From Hyphomicrobium_A sp964493785 (lineage in GTDB: Bacteria; Pseudomonadota; Alphaproteobacteria; Rhizobiales; Hyphomicrobiaceae): a stretch of DNA of 64,000 bases. Both the position numbers and the translations under genes were made by a program. The DNA lies in the NCBI GenBank assembly GCA_964493785.1, contig CAZBPM010000016.1, positions 42,362 through 106,361 of the forward strand, given 5' to 3'. Numbering within the stretch: position 1 is the stretch's first letter; every line of letters begins with the position of its first letter. The notes under the pieces are model-generated. The model worked only from the letters and a program-made list of their open reading frames with translations, did not search any database and was not told where the DNA came from. Below, one piece after another: positions 47,368 through 56,214 of this stretch.

Positions 47368-48522
47368 ATGGTCCGCATCGGCAGCATCATCCTCGGCCTG
47401 GTCTTACTCATCGCGCCTCTGGCGGCGGCGGCGAAGGCCGACGTGCAGCTCGATGCCAAGATCGATCAACTCGTTCGTAACTATCTCCTGCCGCGGAAAG
47501 ATCGCACCGGGCCTCCTGCGCTGTCGATCGTCGTGGGAGCCGATGGCAGCGTGGTGACTGCGCGTGGCTTCGGCGAGGCGCGCAGCGGCGTGCCAGCGAC
47601 AACGTCGACCATCTACCGAATTGGATCGCTCACGAAGCAGTTTACGGCTGCGGCGATGCTGAAGCTGATTGAGGATGGCGTGCGCGCACCATTGTCGGGG
47701 CAACCGCTGACCCTCGACACGCCACTCCGCGAAATCTTCGAGGACACGGAACGATGGTCTGCTGAGGATCAGCCGCCGATCACGGTGCGCCGCCTGCTCT
47801 CGATGACCTCGAACCTGCCCAATTTTACACGCAAGCCGCCAAGAGGTGCCGATCCCTGGGGTGCGGTAGAGGTTCCGCAACTCATCGCAGCGCTGAAACG
47901 CGAGGTGCCGCACGGGTGGCCTGATACCTTTGAGTACAGCAACACGAACTATTTCCTGCTCGGGCAAATCATCGAGGCGAGCCTGCGTGGGGCGGGTGCC
48001 GGTGCCGCGACGATGCGGGGCTACATTCGCAACGAGCTGCTGAACCGCGCCGGTCTGCGCGACACGGGATTCGCCGGCGAACGTTCGGGCGATGGGCACA
48101 TTGCGACGCCCCATTACCGGCGCCGACCGGCGTTTGCCCAGCCGCATTGGCTCGACGGCTGCGCGGACATGGAAAGCAGTGCCGTCGATCTGTTCGGCTG
48201 GAACAAGGCGTTGATGCAACAACAGGTGCTTTTGCCGGAAAGCACCGCCGCGATGTTCTCCGATGCCGCGCGCGTCGACCCGATGACGTATTACGGGATG
48301 GGTTGGTATGTGGCGCACGAAGAGGAGTGGGACAGCTATCATCACTCCGGCTCGGTGCCGGGCTACACATCCTACAATGCCATCGAGCGACGCCGCGACG
48401 GGGCATGGCAGTCGGTAACGATCCTAACCAACAGCGACGGCGTGGAAGGTCTGGACGTTCTGGCCGACGAGATATTCCGCGTGATGCGGGATGACGTCAG
48501 GCGATCACGTCACCGTAATTGA
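47368..48522 (+). CDS. Class C beta-lactamase-like serine hydrolase
   Basis: 384 residues with a signal peptide (MVRIGSIILGLVLLIAPLAAA). The penicillin-binding fold motifs are S87-L-T-K90 (nucleophile and base), Y190-S191-N192 and HSGSVPG near residue 328. Domains of this family include AmpC, DD-peptidases and esterases; nothing here fixes the substrate. The protein should be periplasmic. The stop codon lies in the loop of a perfect 11-bp inverted repeat (48499-48539). Confidence 0.85.
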   Translation: MVRIGSIILGLVLLIAPLAAAAKADVQLDAKIDQLVRNYLLPRKDRTGPPALSIVVGADGSVVTARGFGEARSGVPATTSTIYRIGSLTKQFTAAAMLKLIEDGVRAPLSGQPLTLDTPLREIFEDTERWSAEDQPPITVRRLLSMTSNLPNFTRKPPRGADPWGAVEVPQLIAALKREVPHGWPDTFEYSNTNYFLLGQIIEASLRGAGAGAATMRGYIRNELLNRAGLRDTGFAGERSGDGHIATPHYRRRPAFAQPHWLDGCADMESSAVDLFGWNKALMQQQVLLPESTAAMFSDAARVDPMTYYGMGWYVAHEEEWDSYHHSGSVPGYTSYNAIERRRDGAWQSVTILTNSDGVEGLDVLADEIFRVMRDDVRRSRHRN

Positions 48523-48539
48523 CGGGATCGTGATCGCCT
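48499..48539 (+). terminator. Inverted repeat around the stop codon of the serine hydrolase
   Basis: AGGCGATCACG (48499-48509) pairs perfectly with CGTGATCGCCT (48529-48539). The 19-base loop contains the TGA at 48520-48522. No T-run follows. It may mark the transcript end. Confidence 0.5.
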
Positions 48540-49123
48540 CAGCGGCGATCAAGTTATGCAGTAAAATAAGCCGTAACTTGAGGGTCGGGAAGTTTCGGCA
48601 TCGCGCGTTGGCAATTGCTTCCCGGGTGATCGGGAATGACGCCACTGGCGGCGCGCACTGCATCTCCTTACCGTCACAGATGCCACGCTTTGCGGTTGGA
48701 CGCCGAGATAACCATTCCTTCATTTGGGTTTTCTCGGCGCCCAGCCGCTCTTTTTTTTGCGCTGCTTCCAGGCGCGTAGCGTTGGCCAAACAAAAGTCGC
48801 GTCTTTTCTCGCCTCGCAATCAAGACATTGTGATGGGGAAATATTTGCCGAATGCGGCGGGAACTCATGCCCTATCTCCGGGCAAAACTGGCACCTAATG
48901 TCGTCATGCCGCGCTACCTGAGCGGATAGGACCAAGTAGGCAAATTAGTGCCGCGCGAGGCCGACCGCATTTTTTCAAGTCGCAGTCTACGGGCATGTGG
49001 CTGGGGGTGGAGCTGCCGAAGAGACCAGACCTAAGAGCGTGGGCCTTCACAGCCTGCGGACGGGAAGCTGTTGCTTGCGGCGGTTCATCGGGGGCGCGAA
49101 AGCGTGGATACGGAGGAAGCGCA
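48540..49123 (+). promoter_or_regulatory. Long untranslated region upstream of xoxF
   Basis: About 580 bases without a convincing gene. CGCCGAGA (48701-48708) pairs with TCTCGGCG (48732-48739) across 23 bases, and a run of eight T lies at 48751-48758. The region ends in the xoxF ribosome-binding site (GGAGGAAG near 49112). The xoxF promoter must lie here. In other methylotrophs xoxF expression responds to lanthanides, so this region is the place to seek such control; nothing in the sequence proves it. Confidence 0.4.
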
Positions 49124-51016
49124 ATGCACACGAAAAGGAAAGGGGCCATCCGCCTTGCAGGCGGGCTTTTGGCCGCTGCCCTTCTAGGTTTTGCCGGACC
49201 CGGCATGGCCAACGAGGAAATCGAGAAGAGGGCGCAAAACGCCGACACGTGGCCGGCTCCCGGCCGCGACAACAAGCTTACGCGTCACAGCCCGTTGAAG
49301 GACATCAACACCGACAACGTGGGCAAGCTGCAGATGTCCTGGTCGCAGTCGACCGGCGCACTCCGCGGTCACGAAGGCCAGCCTCTCTTCATCGAGGACG
49401 TTGGTGGAAAGCCGATGATGTTCTTCATCTCGGGCTGCCCGAATATGGCTCAGTGCAACATCGCGCAGGGTCTCGATCTGTCCGATCCCGACAATCCCAA
49501 GCAGATCTGGAATTACGTCAAGAAGGACGATCGTGACGAGTCGGCTGTGCCGCGCGCTTGCTGCGACACGGTTAACCGTGGTGCGTCCTACGCCGACGGA
49601 AAGCTCGTTTACGGCACGCTCGACGGCTACGTGATTGCCCTCGACGCGCAGACGGGTAAGGAGGCTTGGGTCGTCAAGCACGCTTATCCCGAGCACGGCG
49701 AGACCATCACCTCTGCACCGCTCATCGCTGAGAACCTCGTCATCATCGGTTTCGGCGGCGACGAGTTCGCAGCACGCGGCCGCGTGACGGCCTACAATCT
49801 CGCCGACGGCAAGATGGTCTGGAGCTGCCACTCTACCGGCTCCGACAAGGACGTTTGCCTGTCCAAGGAAACCAACAAGGCCAATCCGCACTACGGCGTT
49901 GCTGGCTCAGACCTCGGCATCAAGACGTTCCCCGGCGAGGATTGGAAAATCGGTGGTGGCGCCGCTTGGGGCTGGTACAGCTACGATCCCGCGCTGAAGC
50001 TCGTCTACTACTCGACCGGCAACCCCGGTCTGTGGAGCCCGCAGTATCGCTGCCCGGACAAGACGCACGAGGAGTGCAACACGGGTGCGTTCGACAACAA
50101 GTGGTCGATGACGATCTTCGCTCGCAAGGTCGACACCGGCGAGGCCGTCTGGGCATACCAGATGACCCCGTTCGATCAGTGGGACTATGACGGCGTCAAC
50201 GAGAACATTCTCGTCGACATGAAGGTGGACGGCAAGGACCGCAAGGCCCTCGTACACTTCGATCGCAACGGCTTTGCCTACGTCCTCGATCGTACCGACG
50301 GCACGCTGCTGCGCGCCAACAAGTACGTCACGACGGATTGGGCCGAGAAGGTCGACCTGAAGACGGGCCGCCCTGTGAAGGTGCGCGAGCACTCTCCGCT
50401 TGAGGTCGGTCGCAACGTTGCAACTTGCCCGTCCGCCATGGGCGGCAAGGACCAGCAGCCTTGCGCAGTCGATCCGGCCGAACCGAACAAGTTCTATTGC
50501 CCCACCAACAACTGGTGCATGGAGCTTGAGCCTCAGGAGCGCACGCACACTCAGCAGGGCACGGTCTACGTGTTCGCCAACGTGTACATGTTCCCTGAGA
50601 AGCCCGGCACGACCGGTAAGGTGAAGAAGTTCGACGTGCTCACCGGCAAGGCAGATTGGGAAATCCCCGATCCGTATCCGAACTGGGGTGGCACGATGGT
50701 CACCGATGGCGGCCTGGTGTTCTACGGCTCGCTGGGTGGTGACTTCCGCGCTGTCGACCGCAACTCGGGCAAGGTGCTCTGGCATCGCAAGCTTGCCTCG
50801 GGAATCATCGGCAACCCGATCTCCTACAAGGTGAAGGGCAAGCAGTACGTTTCGATCCTGGCCGGTATCGGCGGTTGGATCGGCGTGCCTGTGACGGCTG
50901 GTCTCGATCTCAACGACAAGTTCGGTGCGATCGGTGCCACGGCGATGACCAAGGCTGCGAACCTCGACAAGATCCCGCAGGCTGGCACGCTGTTCACCTT
51001 CCGGGTCTACGATTGA
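49124..51016 (+). CDS. xoxF: Lanthanide-type PQQ methanol dehydrogenase XoxF
   Basis: A 630-residue periplasmic quinoprotein oxidising methanol (and probably formaldehyde) with PQQ. ATG 49124 follows GGAGGAAG and starts a signal peptide (GGLLAAALLGFAGPGMA). The eight-bladed propeller has the adjacent Cys pair Cys146-Cys147 (RACCDTVNRG) next to PQQ. The catalytic Asp354 is in QWDYDG, with Asp356 two residues on; this extra Asp coordinates a lanthanide and separates XoxF from MxaF, which has Ala there. W-motifs such as WGWYSYDP and GGTMVTDGGLVFYGSLGGDFRAVD fit the family. It heads a set with xoxJ-like, cytochrome c and PQQ-associated genes. Confidence 0.96.
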   Translation: MHTKRKGAIRLAGGLLAAALLGFAGPGMANEEIEKRAQNADTWPAPGRDNKLTRHSPLKDINTDNVGKLQMSWSQSTGALRGHEGQPLFIEDVGGKPMMFFISGCPNMAQCNIAQGLDLSDPDNPKQIWNYVKKDDRDESAVPRACCDTVNRGASYADGKLVYGTLDGYVIALDAQTGKEAWVVKHAYPEHGETITSAPLIAENLVIIGFGGDEFAARGRVTAYNLADGKMVWSCHSTGSDKDVCLSKETNKANPHYGVAGSDLGIKTFPGEDWKIGGGAAWGWYSYDPALKLVYYSTGNPGLWSPQYRCPDKTHEECNTGAFDNKWSMTIFARKVDTGEAVWAYQMTPFDQWDYDGVNENILVDMKVDGKDRKALVHFDRNGFAYVLDRTDGTLLRANKYVTTDWAEKVDLKTGRPVKVREHSPLEVGRNVATCPSAMGGKDQQPCAVDPAEPNKFYCPTNNWCMELEPQERTHTQQGTVYVFANVYMFPEKPGTTGKVKKFDVLTGKADWEIPDPYPNWGGTMVTDGGLVFYGSLGGDFRAVDRNSGKVLWHRKLASGIIGNPISYKVKGKQYVSILAGIGGWIGVPVTAGLDLNDKFGAIGATAMTKAANLDKIPQAGTLFTFRVYD

Positions 51017-51140
51017 GCCCAGGCTTCAAATGTCATGGTGCGTCCAGCGAGAAATCGCTGGGCGCACTTCTCGTCCTGGAAACAGAATTCGGCCCGGCGC
51101 CCCGCGCGTTCGGGTCGTTCATGCCAGAGTACCCAATGTC

Positions 51141-52907
51141 ATGCGCGGCCTGCTTCAATTCGTAGTCGGTGTTGCCCTGCTGCTGGGCGCGGCAACCACA
51201 GCGTACGCGGCCCGGGATATGCAGAAGACGTTCGACGAGCTTACGTCGGCGGAGAAGACCGCGGCGAAGCGCGCCGCCAAGAAGATGTACGAGGAGAAGA
51301 GCTTCCAACGGCTGACCGTATGCGCCGACCCAGGCAACATGCCGCTATCGGACATCAACCAGGCCGGCTTCCAGAACAAGATCGCGGACGTCCTCGCCAA
51401 GAAGCTCGGTGCGCGCCTGGAATACTTTTGGCGTCCTTACCTCGAGCGCGGCCTCACGCGCGAAACGTTCGACACCAACATGTGCGACGTGCTGCTCGAC
51501 CTGCCAGCCGTCTACGAGCCGGCGCTGACGACGATCCCGATCTACAAGTCGACCTACGTGCTCGTCTATCGCAACGACCGCGGCTTCAACTTCAAGGATT
51601 TCGAAGATCCCGCCCTGAAAGGCCTGCGTATCGGCGTCTTTCAGACATCGAGCATCCGCCAGGTGATGACGCGCAAGGGATTGGCTCCATACCTCAAGCT
51701 GAAGACGCTCAGCCACAACGCCGACCTGCATCCCGAGAACCAGCCGTGGCGGCAGGTGCAGCAGGTCCTCGACGGCTCGCTTGACGTTGCCGCGATCTGG
51801 GGGCCGTTCGCCGGCTGGCTCAAGACGATGAAGGGGGCACCGCTCGTCATTCAGCCGGTCAACATGTGGGAAGACGTCGTACCCATGGAGTACGAACTCG
51901 CCGCCGGCGTGCGCAAGACCGATGCGCGGCTAAAATATTTGCTCGATATCGCACTCGAGGATTCAAAGCCTGAGATCGAGAAGATCCTGACCGACTACGG
52001 CGTGCCATTGGTGGAATGCAGCACCTGCCTCGTGCAAGGAACCCTGCCGTCACACGGCGCCTACCTGCAATCTGCGAATGTCGAATACAAGCCAAAACCG
52101 GAAGCAGCCTCGCCCGATCAGGTCGTGACGGATCAGCGGCTCGAGACTTGGCTCGCCGAGGGCGCCGACCTCACGCAGGAGCTGTCGAATGCGGTCCTGG
52201 CGAGCGACAAGCACCGGATCAAGCTCCTCGTGGAGAAGGGCGCCGACATCAATGCCTTCGATCCGCAGGGCTATGCGCCGGTTCATACGGCGGCACGCAA
52301 ACGCCATCCCGAGCTGATTGCGTTGTTTGCCGAGCTTGGTGCGAACCTCAATCACCCAGACAGCGACGGCATGACGCCGCTGCAGCACGCCGTGCTTCGC
52401 AATCATGTGCCGACGGTAACGGCCCTGATCGACCGCGGCGCAGACATCGAAGGCAAGAACTTCGACGGTTATTCTCCCCTGGCGCTCGCCTTGGCCGAGG
52501 CGAAATACGAAGTTGCCAAGCTTCTGATCGACAAGGGTGCGCATCTGGATACCCGCGCTGGGCCCGACGATCTGACGCCCCTGATGATCATTTCGAGCCA
52601 GGTGAAGCCGGGCGAGGGAACGATCTTTCTACCCGGCAGCACGCGGCCAATCGATCTTGCCCGCGACCTCATAAGCCGCGGCGCTGACGTCAACGCGCAG
52701 TCTAAGTCCGGTGTCACCGCACTGATGATAGCCGCTGCACGCAACGTAGCTCCGATGATCGGGCTCCTCATGCAGGCAGGCGCGAAGCCCGAGCTGAAGT
52801 CCGCCCAGGGCAAGACCGCCGCGGATATTGCGGAGCAGAACGGTGCCGAGGCGGCTGCCAAGGCGCTACGGCTCATCAACAAGGTTTCAGGCGAGGGCAG
52901 TCAGTAG
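51141..52907 (+). CDS. xoxJ: XoxJ-like periplasmic protein fused to C-terminal ankyrin repeats
   Basis: 588 residues. ATG 51141 begins a signal peptide (MRGLLQFVVGVALLLGAATTAYA). Residues ~50-290 are a solute-binding-protein fold of the MxaJ/XoxJ type: LTVCADPGNMPLSD, LLDLPAVYEPALTTIPIYKSTYVLVY and LDVAAIWGPFAGW. XoxJ proteins are thought to help maturation of XoxF. Residues ~330-585 are ankyrin repeats (LLVEKGADINAFDPQGYAPVHTAA, LIDRGADIEGKNFDGYSPLALAL, LISRGADVNAQSKSGVTALMIAA). A Cys293-x2-Cys296 pair lies between the parts. Ankyrin repeats are protein-binding modules and are absent from MxaJ at 61956. It lies 124 bases downstream of xoxF. Confidence 0.88.
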   Translation: MRGLLQFVVGVALLLGAATTAYAARDMQKTFDELTSAEKTAAKRAAKKMYEEKSFQRLTVCADPGNMPLSDINQAGFQNKIADVLAKKLGARLEYFWRPYLERGLTRETFDTNMCDVLLDLPAVYEPALTTIPIYKSTYVLVYRNDRGFNFKDFEDPALKGLRIGVFQTSSIRQVMTRKGLAPYLKLKTLSHNADLHPENQPWRQVQQVLDGSLDVAAIWGPFAGWLKTMKGAPLVIQPVNMWEDVVPMEYELAAGVRKTDARLKYLLDIALEDSKPEIEKILTDYGVPLVECSTCLVQGTLPSHGAYLQSANVEYKPKPEAASPDQVVTDQRLETWLAEGADLTQELSNAVLASDKHRIKLLVEKGADINAFDPQGYAPVHTAARKRHPELIALFAELGANLNHPDSDGMTPLQHAVLRNHVPTVTALIDRGADIEGKNFDGYSPLALALAEAKYEVAKLLIDKGAHLDTRAGPDDLTPLMIISSQVKPGEGTIFLPGSTRPIDLARDLISRGADVNAQSKSGVTALMIAAARNVAPMIGLLMQAGAKPELKSAQGKTAADIAEQNGAEAAAKALRLINKVSGEGSQ

Positions 52908-53234
52908 TGTCTGGATGGATGAGCGCGAAAAGCTCGCCGCCGGGTGGTGAGGTGCTGCGCCGCTCGATGTCGAGCAGCTGGTGGGAAGGTCCATGGCGGA
53001 CGGCAGGCACTTTGCCTGTGCCCTACTTCGAATGTTTGGAAGAGGACCTGTCTTTCATTCGATTACGTATTGGGTCGATGGCAAGACGGGCCTAGCTACC
53101 AAAGGAAGCGTGAAGTGGTAAGCAACACCGCCTGTTGGCGGGAAAAAGCGGCAGCAGAACCGCACCGTGATGTCGATGGAGTGGCCCTCGATATCGTCAA
53201 CTGAACACTTGGGGAAATAGAACAGGGAAGCTCT
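52908..53234. other. Intergenic stretch between xoxJ-like and cytochrome genes
   Basis: About 325 bases with no convincing gene. Frames through it are short and lack ribosome-binding sites. An independent promoter for the cytochrome gene is possible. Confidence 0.4.
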
Positions 53235-53813
53235 ATGAACAGACTACTCGGCAAGGCAGCGCTGGCACTCGCGTTCGGCGCGCTCGTTGCATACGTCGAT
53301 CCGATTTCCGCCGCCGACACTTCCGCCCCGCCGGCAGCCGGCGCCGCTGCGCCAGTTACAATAGTCGGTGGTGTAAAGCCCGAGCCTCCGACGGCCGCTG
53401 AGCTTGAAGAGTTGAAGAAGGTGATGAAGCCGCTCGAACGCGTAGCCGCATCGCCGAAGGGCACGCTGAAGAACCCCTACACCGACAATCCCGAAGCGAT
53501 CGAGCAGGGCAAGAAGCTCTACTTCGGCAAAAGCTGCAACGGCTGTCACGGCGGCGGCGGCGGCGGCGGCATGTGCCCACCGTTGACCAATACCGTGTGG
53601 GTCTACGGCGATACCGACGACACGCTGTTCCGGCTCATAGCGCTCGGAAGCGACGAACTGAAGAAGTCCGGCTATTCGCGTAAGGGCACCGAAGGCGTCG
53701 TCGGCCCGATGCCGCCGTTTGGCGAGCTGATCGATAGCGACCAGGACATTTGGAAGATCATTGCCTGGATCCGTACGAAGTTTGCCGGTGGCCCAGAGCG
53801 GCGCCATTGGTAA
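53235..53813 (+). CDS. xoxG: c-type cytochrome of methanol oxidation (XoxG-like)
   Basis: 192 residues with a signal peptide ending near ISAAD. One haem site, Cys101-x2-Cys104-His105 (CNGCHGGGGGGGMCPPL), is followed by a run of seven glycines. A Met ligand candidate is in VVGPMPPFGELI. The overall pattern matches the methanol-metabolism cytochrome family and the cytochrome cL-like electron acceptor of XoxF. The symbol xoxG rests on its place in the xoxF set. The N-terminal Ala/Pro-rich stretch before the haem domain is low complexity. Confidence 0.82.
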   Translation: MNRLLGKAALALAFGALVAYVDPISAADTSAPPAAGAAAPVTIVGGVKPEPPTAAELEELKKVMKPLERVAASPKGTLKNPYTDNPEAIEQGKKLYFGKSCNGCHGGGGGGGMCPPLTNTVWVYGDTDDTLFRLIALGSDELKKSGYSRKGTEGVVGPMPPFGELIDSDQDIWKIIAWIRTKFAGGPERRHW

Positions 53814-53818
53814 TCGAC

Positions 53819-53853
53819 TTCGCGCGCGGCTCTCTCAGTGGGCCGCGCGCGAA
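53819..53853 (+). terminator. Strong GC-rich hairpin after the cytochrome gene
   Basis: TTCGCGCGCGGC (53819-53830) pairs perfectly with GCCGCGCGCGAA (53842-53853), loop of 11 bases. No T-run. It lies between the cytochrome gene and the PQQ-associated binding protein and may partly end transcription or protect the upstream mRNA. Confidence 0.6.
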
Positions 53854-53896
53854 CCTGTGAATTGACGTGACGCGCTGGGGCTGGCTTACAAGAAGA

Positions 53897-55189
53897 ATGA
53901 AAAGTTATAACATTTCGCTTGAGCGCATACCTGCGGGTACCGTAGCCGCTGTACGCTTCGCGGCTGCTGCGTTGCTGGTGATGCTTGTCGTAGCAGCTAG
54001 CGCCCGTGCTGAGCCAAAACGCGTCGAGCCGGACGCCAAGCCGTCGCTGACGGCAACCATCGTCTACCTCACCAAGGACTATCAGGAGCCGCCCCCGCTT
54101 TCGCTGGTCGACAAGGAAGTGAAAGACAAGGGCATCCAGGGAGCTCGAATTGCGGTCGAGGAGAACAACCGCACGGGGCGGCTGCTCGGTCAGCACTATG
54201 ACCTCCTCGAGGTATTGCTGCCACCGGACGCAAGCCCGGTCGAGAAGGCCAAGCAACTCTTCGCCGAAGGCCACAAGCTGATCGTTGCGGACCTCGAGGC
54301 CGACGACCTGCTCGCCGTCTCCGACCTTCCCGAGGCGCACGATGCGCTGATCTTCGACGTCCGCACCAGTGACGACACGCTGCGCCAGGAGCAGTGCCGC
54401 GCCAATGTTTTCCACGTGCCGCCCAACTGGGCTATGCGCGCGGATGCTCTCGGCCAATACCTGATGTGGAAGAAGTGGCGGCACTGGGTGCTCATCGTCG
54501 GCAAGTCGCCGGCTGACCAAGGCTATGCGGAAGCCATTCGGCGCGCAGCAAAACGCTTTGGCGCCAAGATCGTGGACGAACGCCCATACGCTTTCGAGGC
54601 GGGATCACGCCGCACCGACACAGGACATCAGCAGATCCAATCGCAGATGCCGATGCTGACGCAGGGCGCGCCCGATCATGACGTCATCATCGTAGCCGAT
54701 GAATCTGACGTCTTCGGCGACTACCTCCTGTTCCGCACCGCCGAGCCACGCCCCGTCGCCGGAACACACGGGCTCATCGCCACGGCATGGCATCGCGCGT
54801 TCGAAGAATATGCCGGTACGCAGATGCAGAACCGCTTCGAGCGCAAGGCCGGGCGCATCATGCTGGAGCGCGATTACACCGCGTGGCTCGCGGTTCGCAT
54901 CATCGGCGAGGCGGTCACGCGCACCAGCAGCGACGATCCCAAGACACTGCGCGAGTATATTCTCTCGCCGAAGTTCGAGGTCGCCGGCTTCAAAGGGCAG
55001 GGGATGAACTTCCGGCTATGGGATCAGCAGTTGCGGCAGCCGATCCTCATCGCCGGACCGCGCGCGCTTGTCTCGATTTCGCCGCAGGAAGGCTTCCTGC
55101 ATCCGAAATATCTGACGGACACGCTGGGCTTCGATCAGCCGGAGACCAAGTGCCGGATCGCTGCAACCGCTCCCAAAGGAAAAGATTGA
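53897..55189 (+). CDS. PQQ-associated ABC substrate-binding protein
   Basis: 430 residues. ATG 53897 follows AAGAAG; GTG 53867 is an in-frame alternative. The signal peptide ends near ASARAEP. The protein has a Leu/Ile/Val-binding-protein-like fold (GIQGARIAVEENNRTGRLLGQHYDLLEV, WRHWVLIVGKSPADQGYAEAIRRAAKRFGAKIVDERPY). It matches the family of binding proteins that travels with PQQ-dependent alcohol oxidation. Its stop overlaps the start of the YVTN gene by one base, so the two are co-translated. The ABC ATPase and permease that usually accompany this pair elsewhere are not in the window. Confidence 0.78.
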   Translation: MKSYNISLERIPAGTVAAVRFAAAALLVMLVVAASARAEPKRVEPDAKPSLTATIVYLTKDYQEPPPLSLVDKEVKDKGIQGARIAVEENNRTGRLLGQHYDLLEVLLPPDASPVEKAKQLFAEGHKLIVADLEADDLLAVSDLPEAHDALIFDVRTSDDTLRQEQCRANVFHVPPNWAMRADALGQYLMWKKWRHWVLIVGKSPADQGYAEAIRRAAKRFGAKIVDERPYAFEAGSRRTDTGHQQIQSQMPMLTQGAPDHDVIIVADESDVFGDYLLFRTAEPRPVAGTHGLIATAWHRAFEEYAGTQMQNRFERKAGRIMLERDYTAWLAVRIIGEAVTRTSSDDPKTLREYILSPKFEVAGFKGQGMNFRLWDQQLRQPILIAGPRALVSISPQEGFLHPKYLTDTLGFDQPETKCRIAATAPKGKD

Positions 55190-56154
55190 TGCGCAATATT
55201 TTCGTCGGGCTGGGCTTCGCATTGATCGCGGCAACCCCGGCCGCCGCCGACACGATCTTCGTGACCAACGAGAAAGACAACACCGTTACGGTGCTGGATT
55301 CCAAGTCGCTTGATGTCATCAAGACGATCCCGGTGGGCAAGCGGCCGCGCGGCATCGCCATTTCCCCGGACTTCAAGGAAGTTCTGGTCTGCGTCGGCGA
55401 CGATGATCAGCTCGATGTGATCGACACGACCACGCTCGAAGTCGTCAGGCGCATGGATACCGGACCAGACCCGGAACTGCTCGACATCGATCACAAGGGC
55501 GAGCGCGTCTATGTCGCGAATGAGGATGACGGCTACGTCACGGTCCTCGAGCGCGCCACGGGTAAGGTGCTGGCCGAGATCGAGGTCGGCGTGGAGCCGG
55601 AAGGCATGTCGGTTGCGCCCGACGACAAGATCGTCGCTGCAACCTCTGAAGCCACAAGCATGGCGCACATCATCGACACGACGACATACGAGGTCAAAGC
55701 GAACATCCTGGTCGACACACGGCCGCGAGTCGCGACCTTCACGCACGACGGCAAGCACGTCTGGGTGTCGGCTGAGATTGGTGGCACCGTCGCCATTATC
55801 GACGCGTCGACCTACAAGATCGTCAAGAAGCTGCACTTCGAGATCGCCGGCGTTCGCCCGGAGTTGATCCAGCCGATGGGCATCGTGTTCTCGAAGGACG
55901 GCAAGCAGGCATTCGTCGCCATCGGCCGCGCCAACCGCATCGCCGTGATCGATACGGCGACCTACGAGACGACGAACTACATCCTCACGGGGCAGCGGCC
56001 ATGGCATATGGCGCTGTCAGGGGACGGCTCGAAGCTTTACACCGCGAACGGCCTGACGAACGACCTGACGGTGATCGACATCGCGTCGCTGAAGGCGGAG
56101 AAATCAGTGCCCGTGGGGCGGCTGCCTTGGGGCATTGCAGTCAAGCCGGACTGA
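55189..56154 (+). CDS. YVTN beta-propeller protein of PQQ-dependent catabolism
   Basis: 321 residues with a signal peptide (MRNIFVGLGFALIAATPAAADT). Repeats such as IFVTNEKDNTVTVLD, GKRPRGIAISPDFKEVLVCV, ERVYVANEDDGYVTVLE and LYTANGLTNDLTVIDI form a YVTN-type seven-bladed propeller. It is the usual partner of the binding protein upstream in PQQ/alcohol clusters. Function is unknown; it may bind a cofactor or a dehydrogenase in the periplasm. The frame is open upstream to 54787, but that part overlaps the previous gene and is not real coding. Confidence 0.85.
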   Translation: MRNIFVGLGFALIAATPAAADTIFVTNEKDNTVTVLDSKSLDVIKTIPVGKRPRGIAISPDFKEVLVCVGDDDQLDVIDTTTLEVVRRMDTGPDPELLDIDHKGERVYVANEDDGYVTVLERATGKVLAEIEVGVEPEGMSVAPDDKIVAATSEATSMAHIIDTTTYEVKANILVDTRPRVATFTHDGKHVWVSAEIGGTVAIIDASTYKIVKKLHFEIAGVRPELIQPMGIVFSKDGKQAFVAIGRANRIAVIDTATYETTNYILTGQRPWHMALSGDGSKLYTANGLTNDLTVIDIASLKAEKSVPVGRLPWGIAVKPD

Positions 56155-56181
56155 GGCGCCGACCGCAGTAAGAAGCAGTAA

Positions 56182-56206
56182 GGCGCCGCGGCTTCGCGTG
56201 GCGCCG
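56182..56206. terminator. GC-rich hairpin between convergent genes
   Basis: GGCGCC at 56182-56187 pairs with GGCGCC at 56200-56205, extended inside by GCG/CGC. It lies between the convergent propeller and DUF3617 genes and could act on both strands. Confidence 0.4.
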
Positions 56207-56214
56207 CCCCTGGT

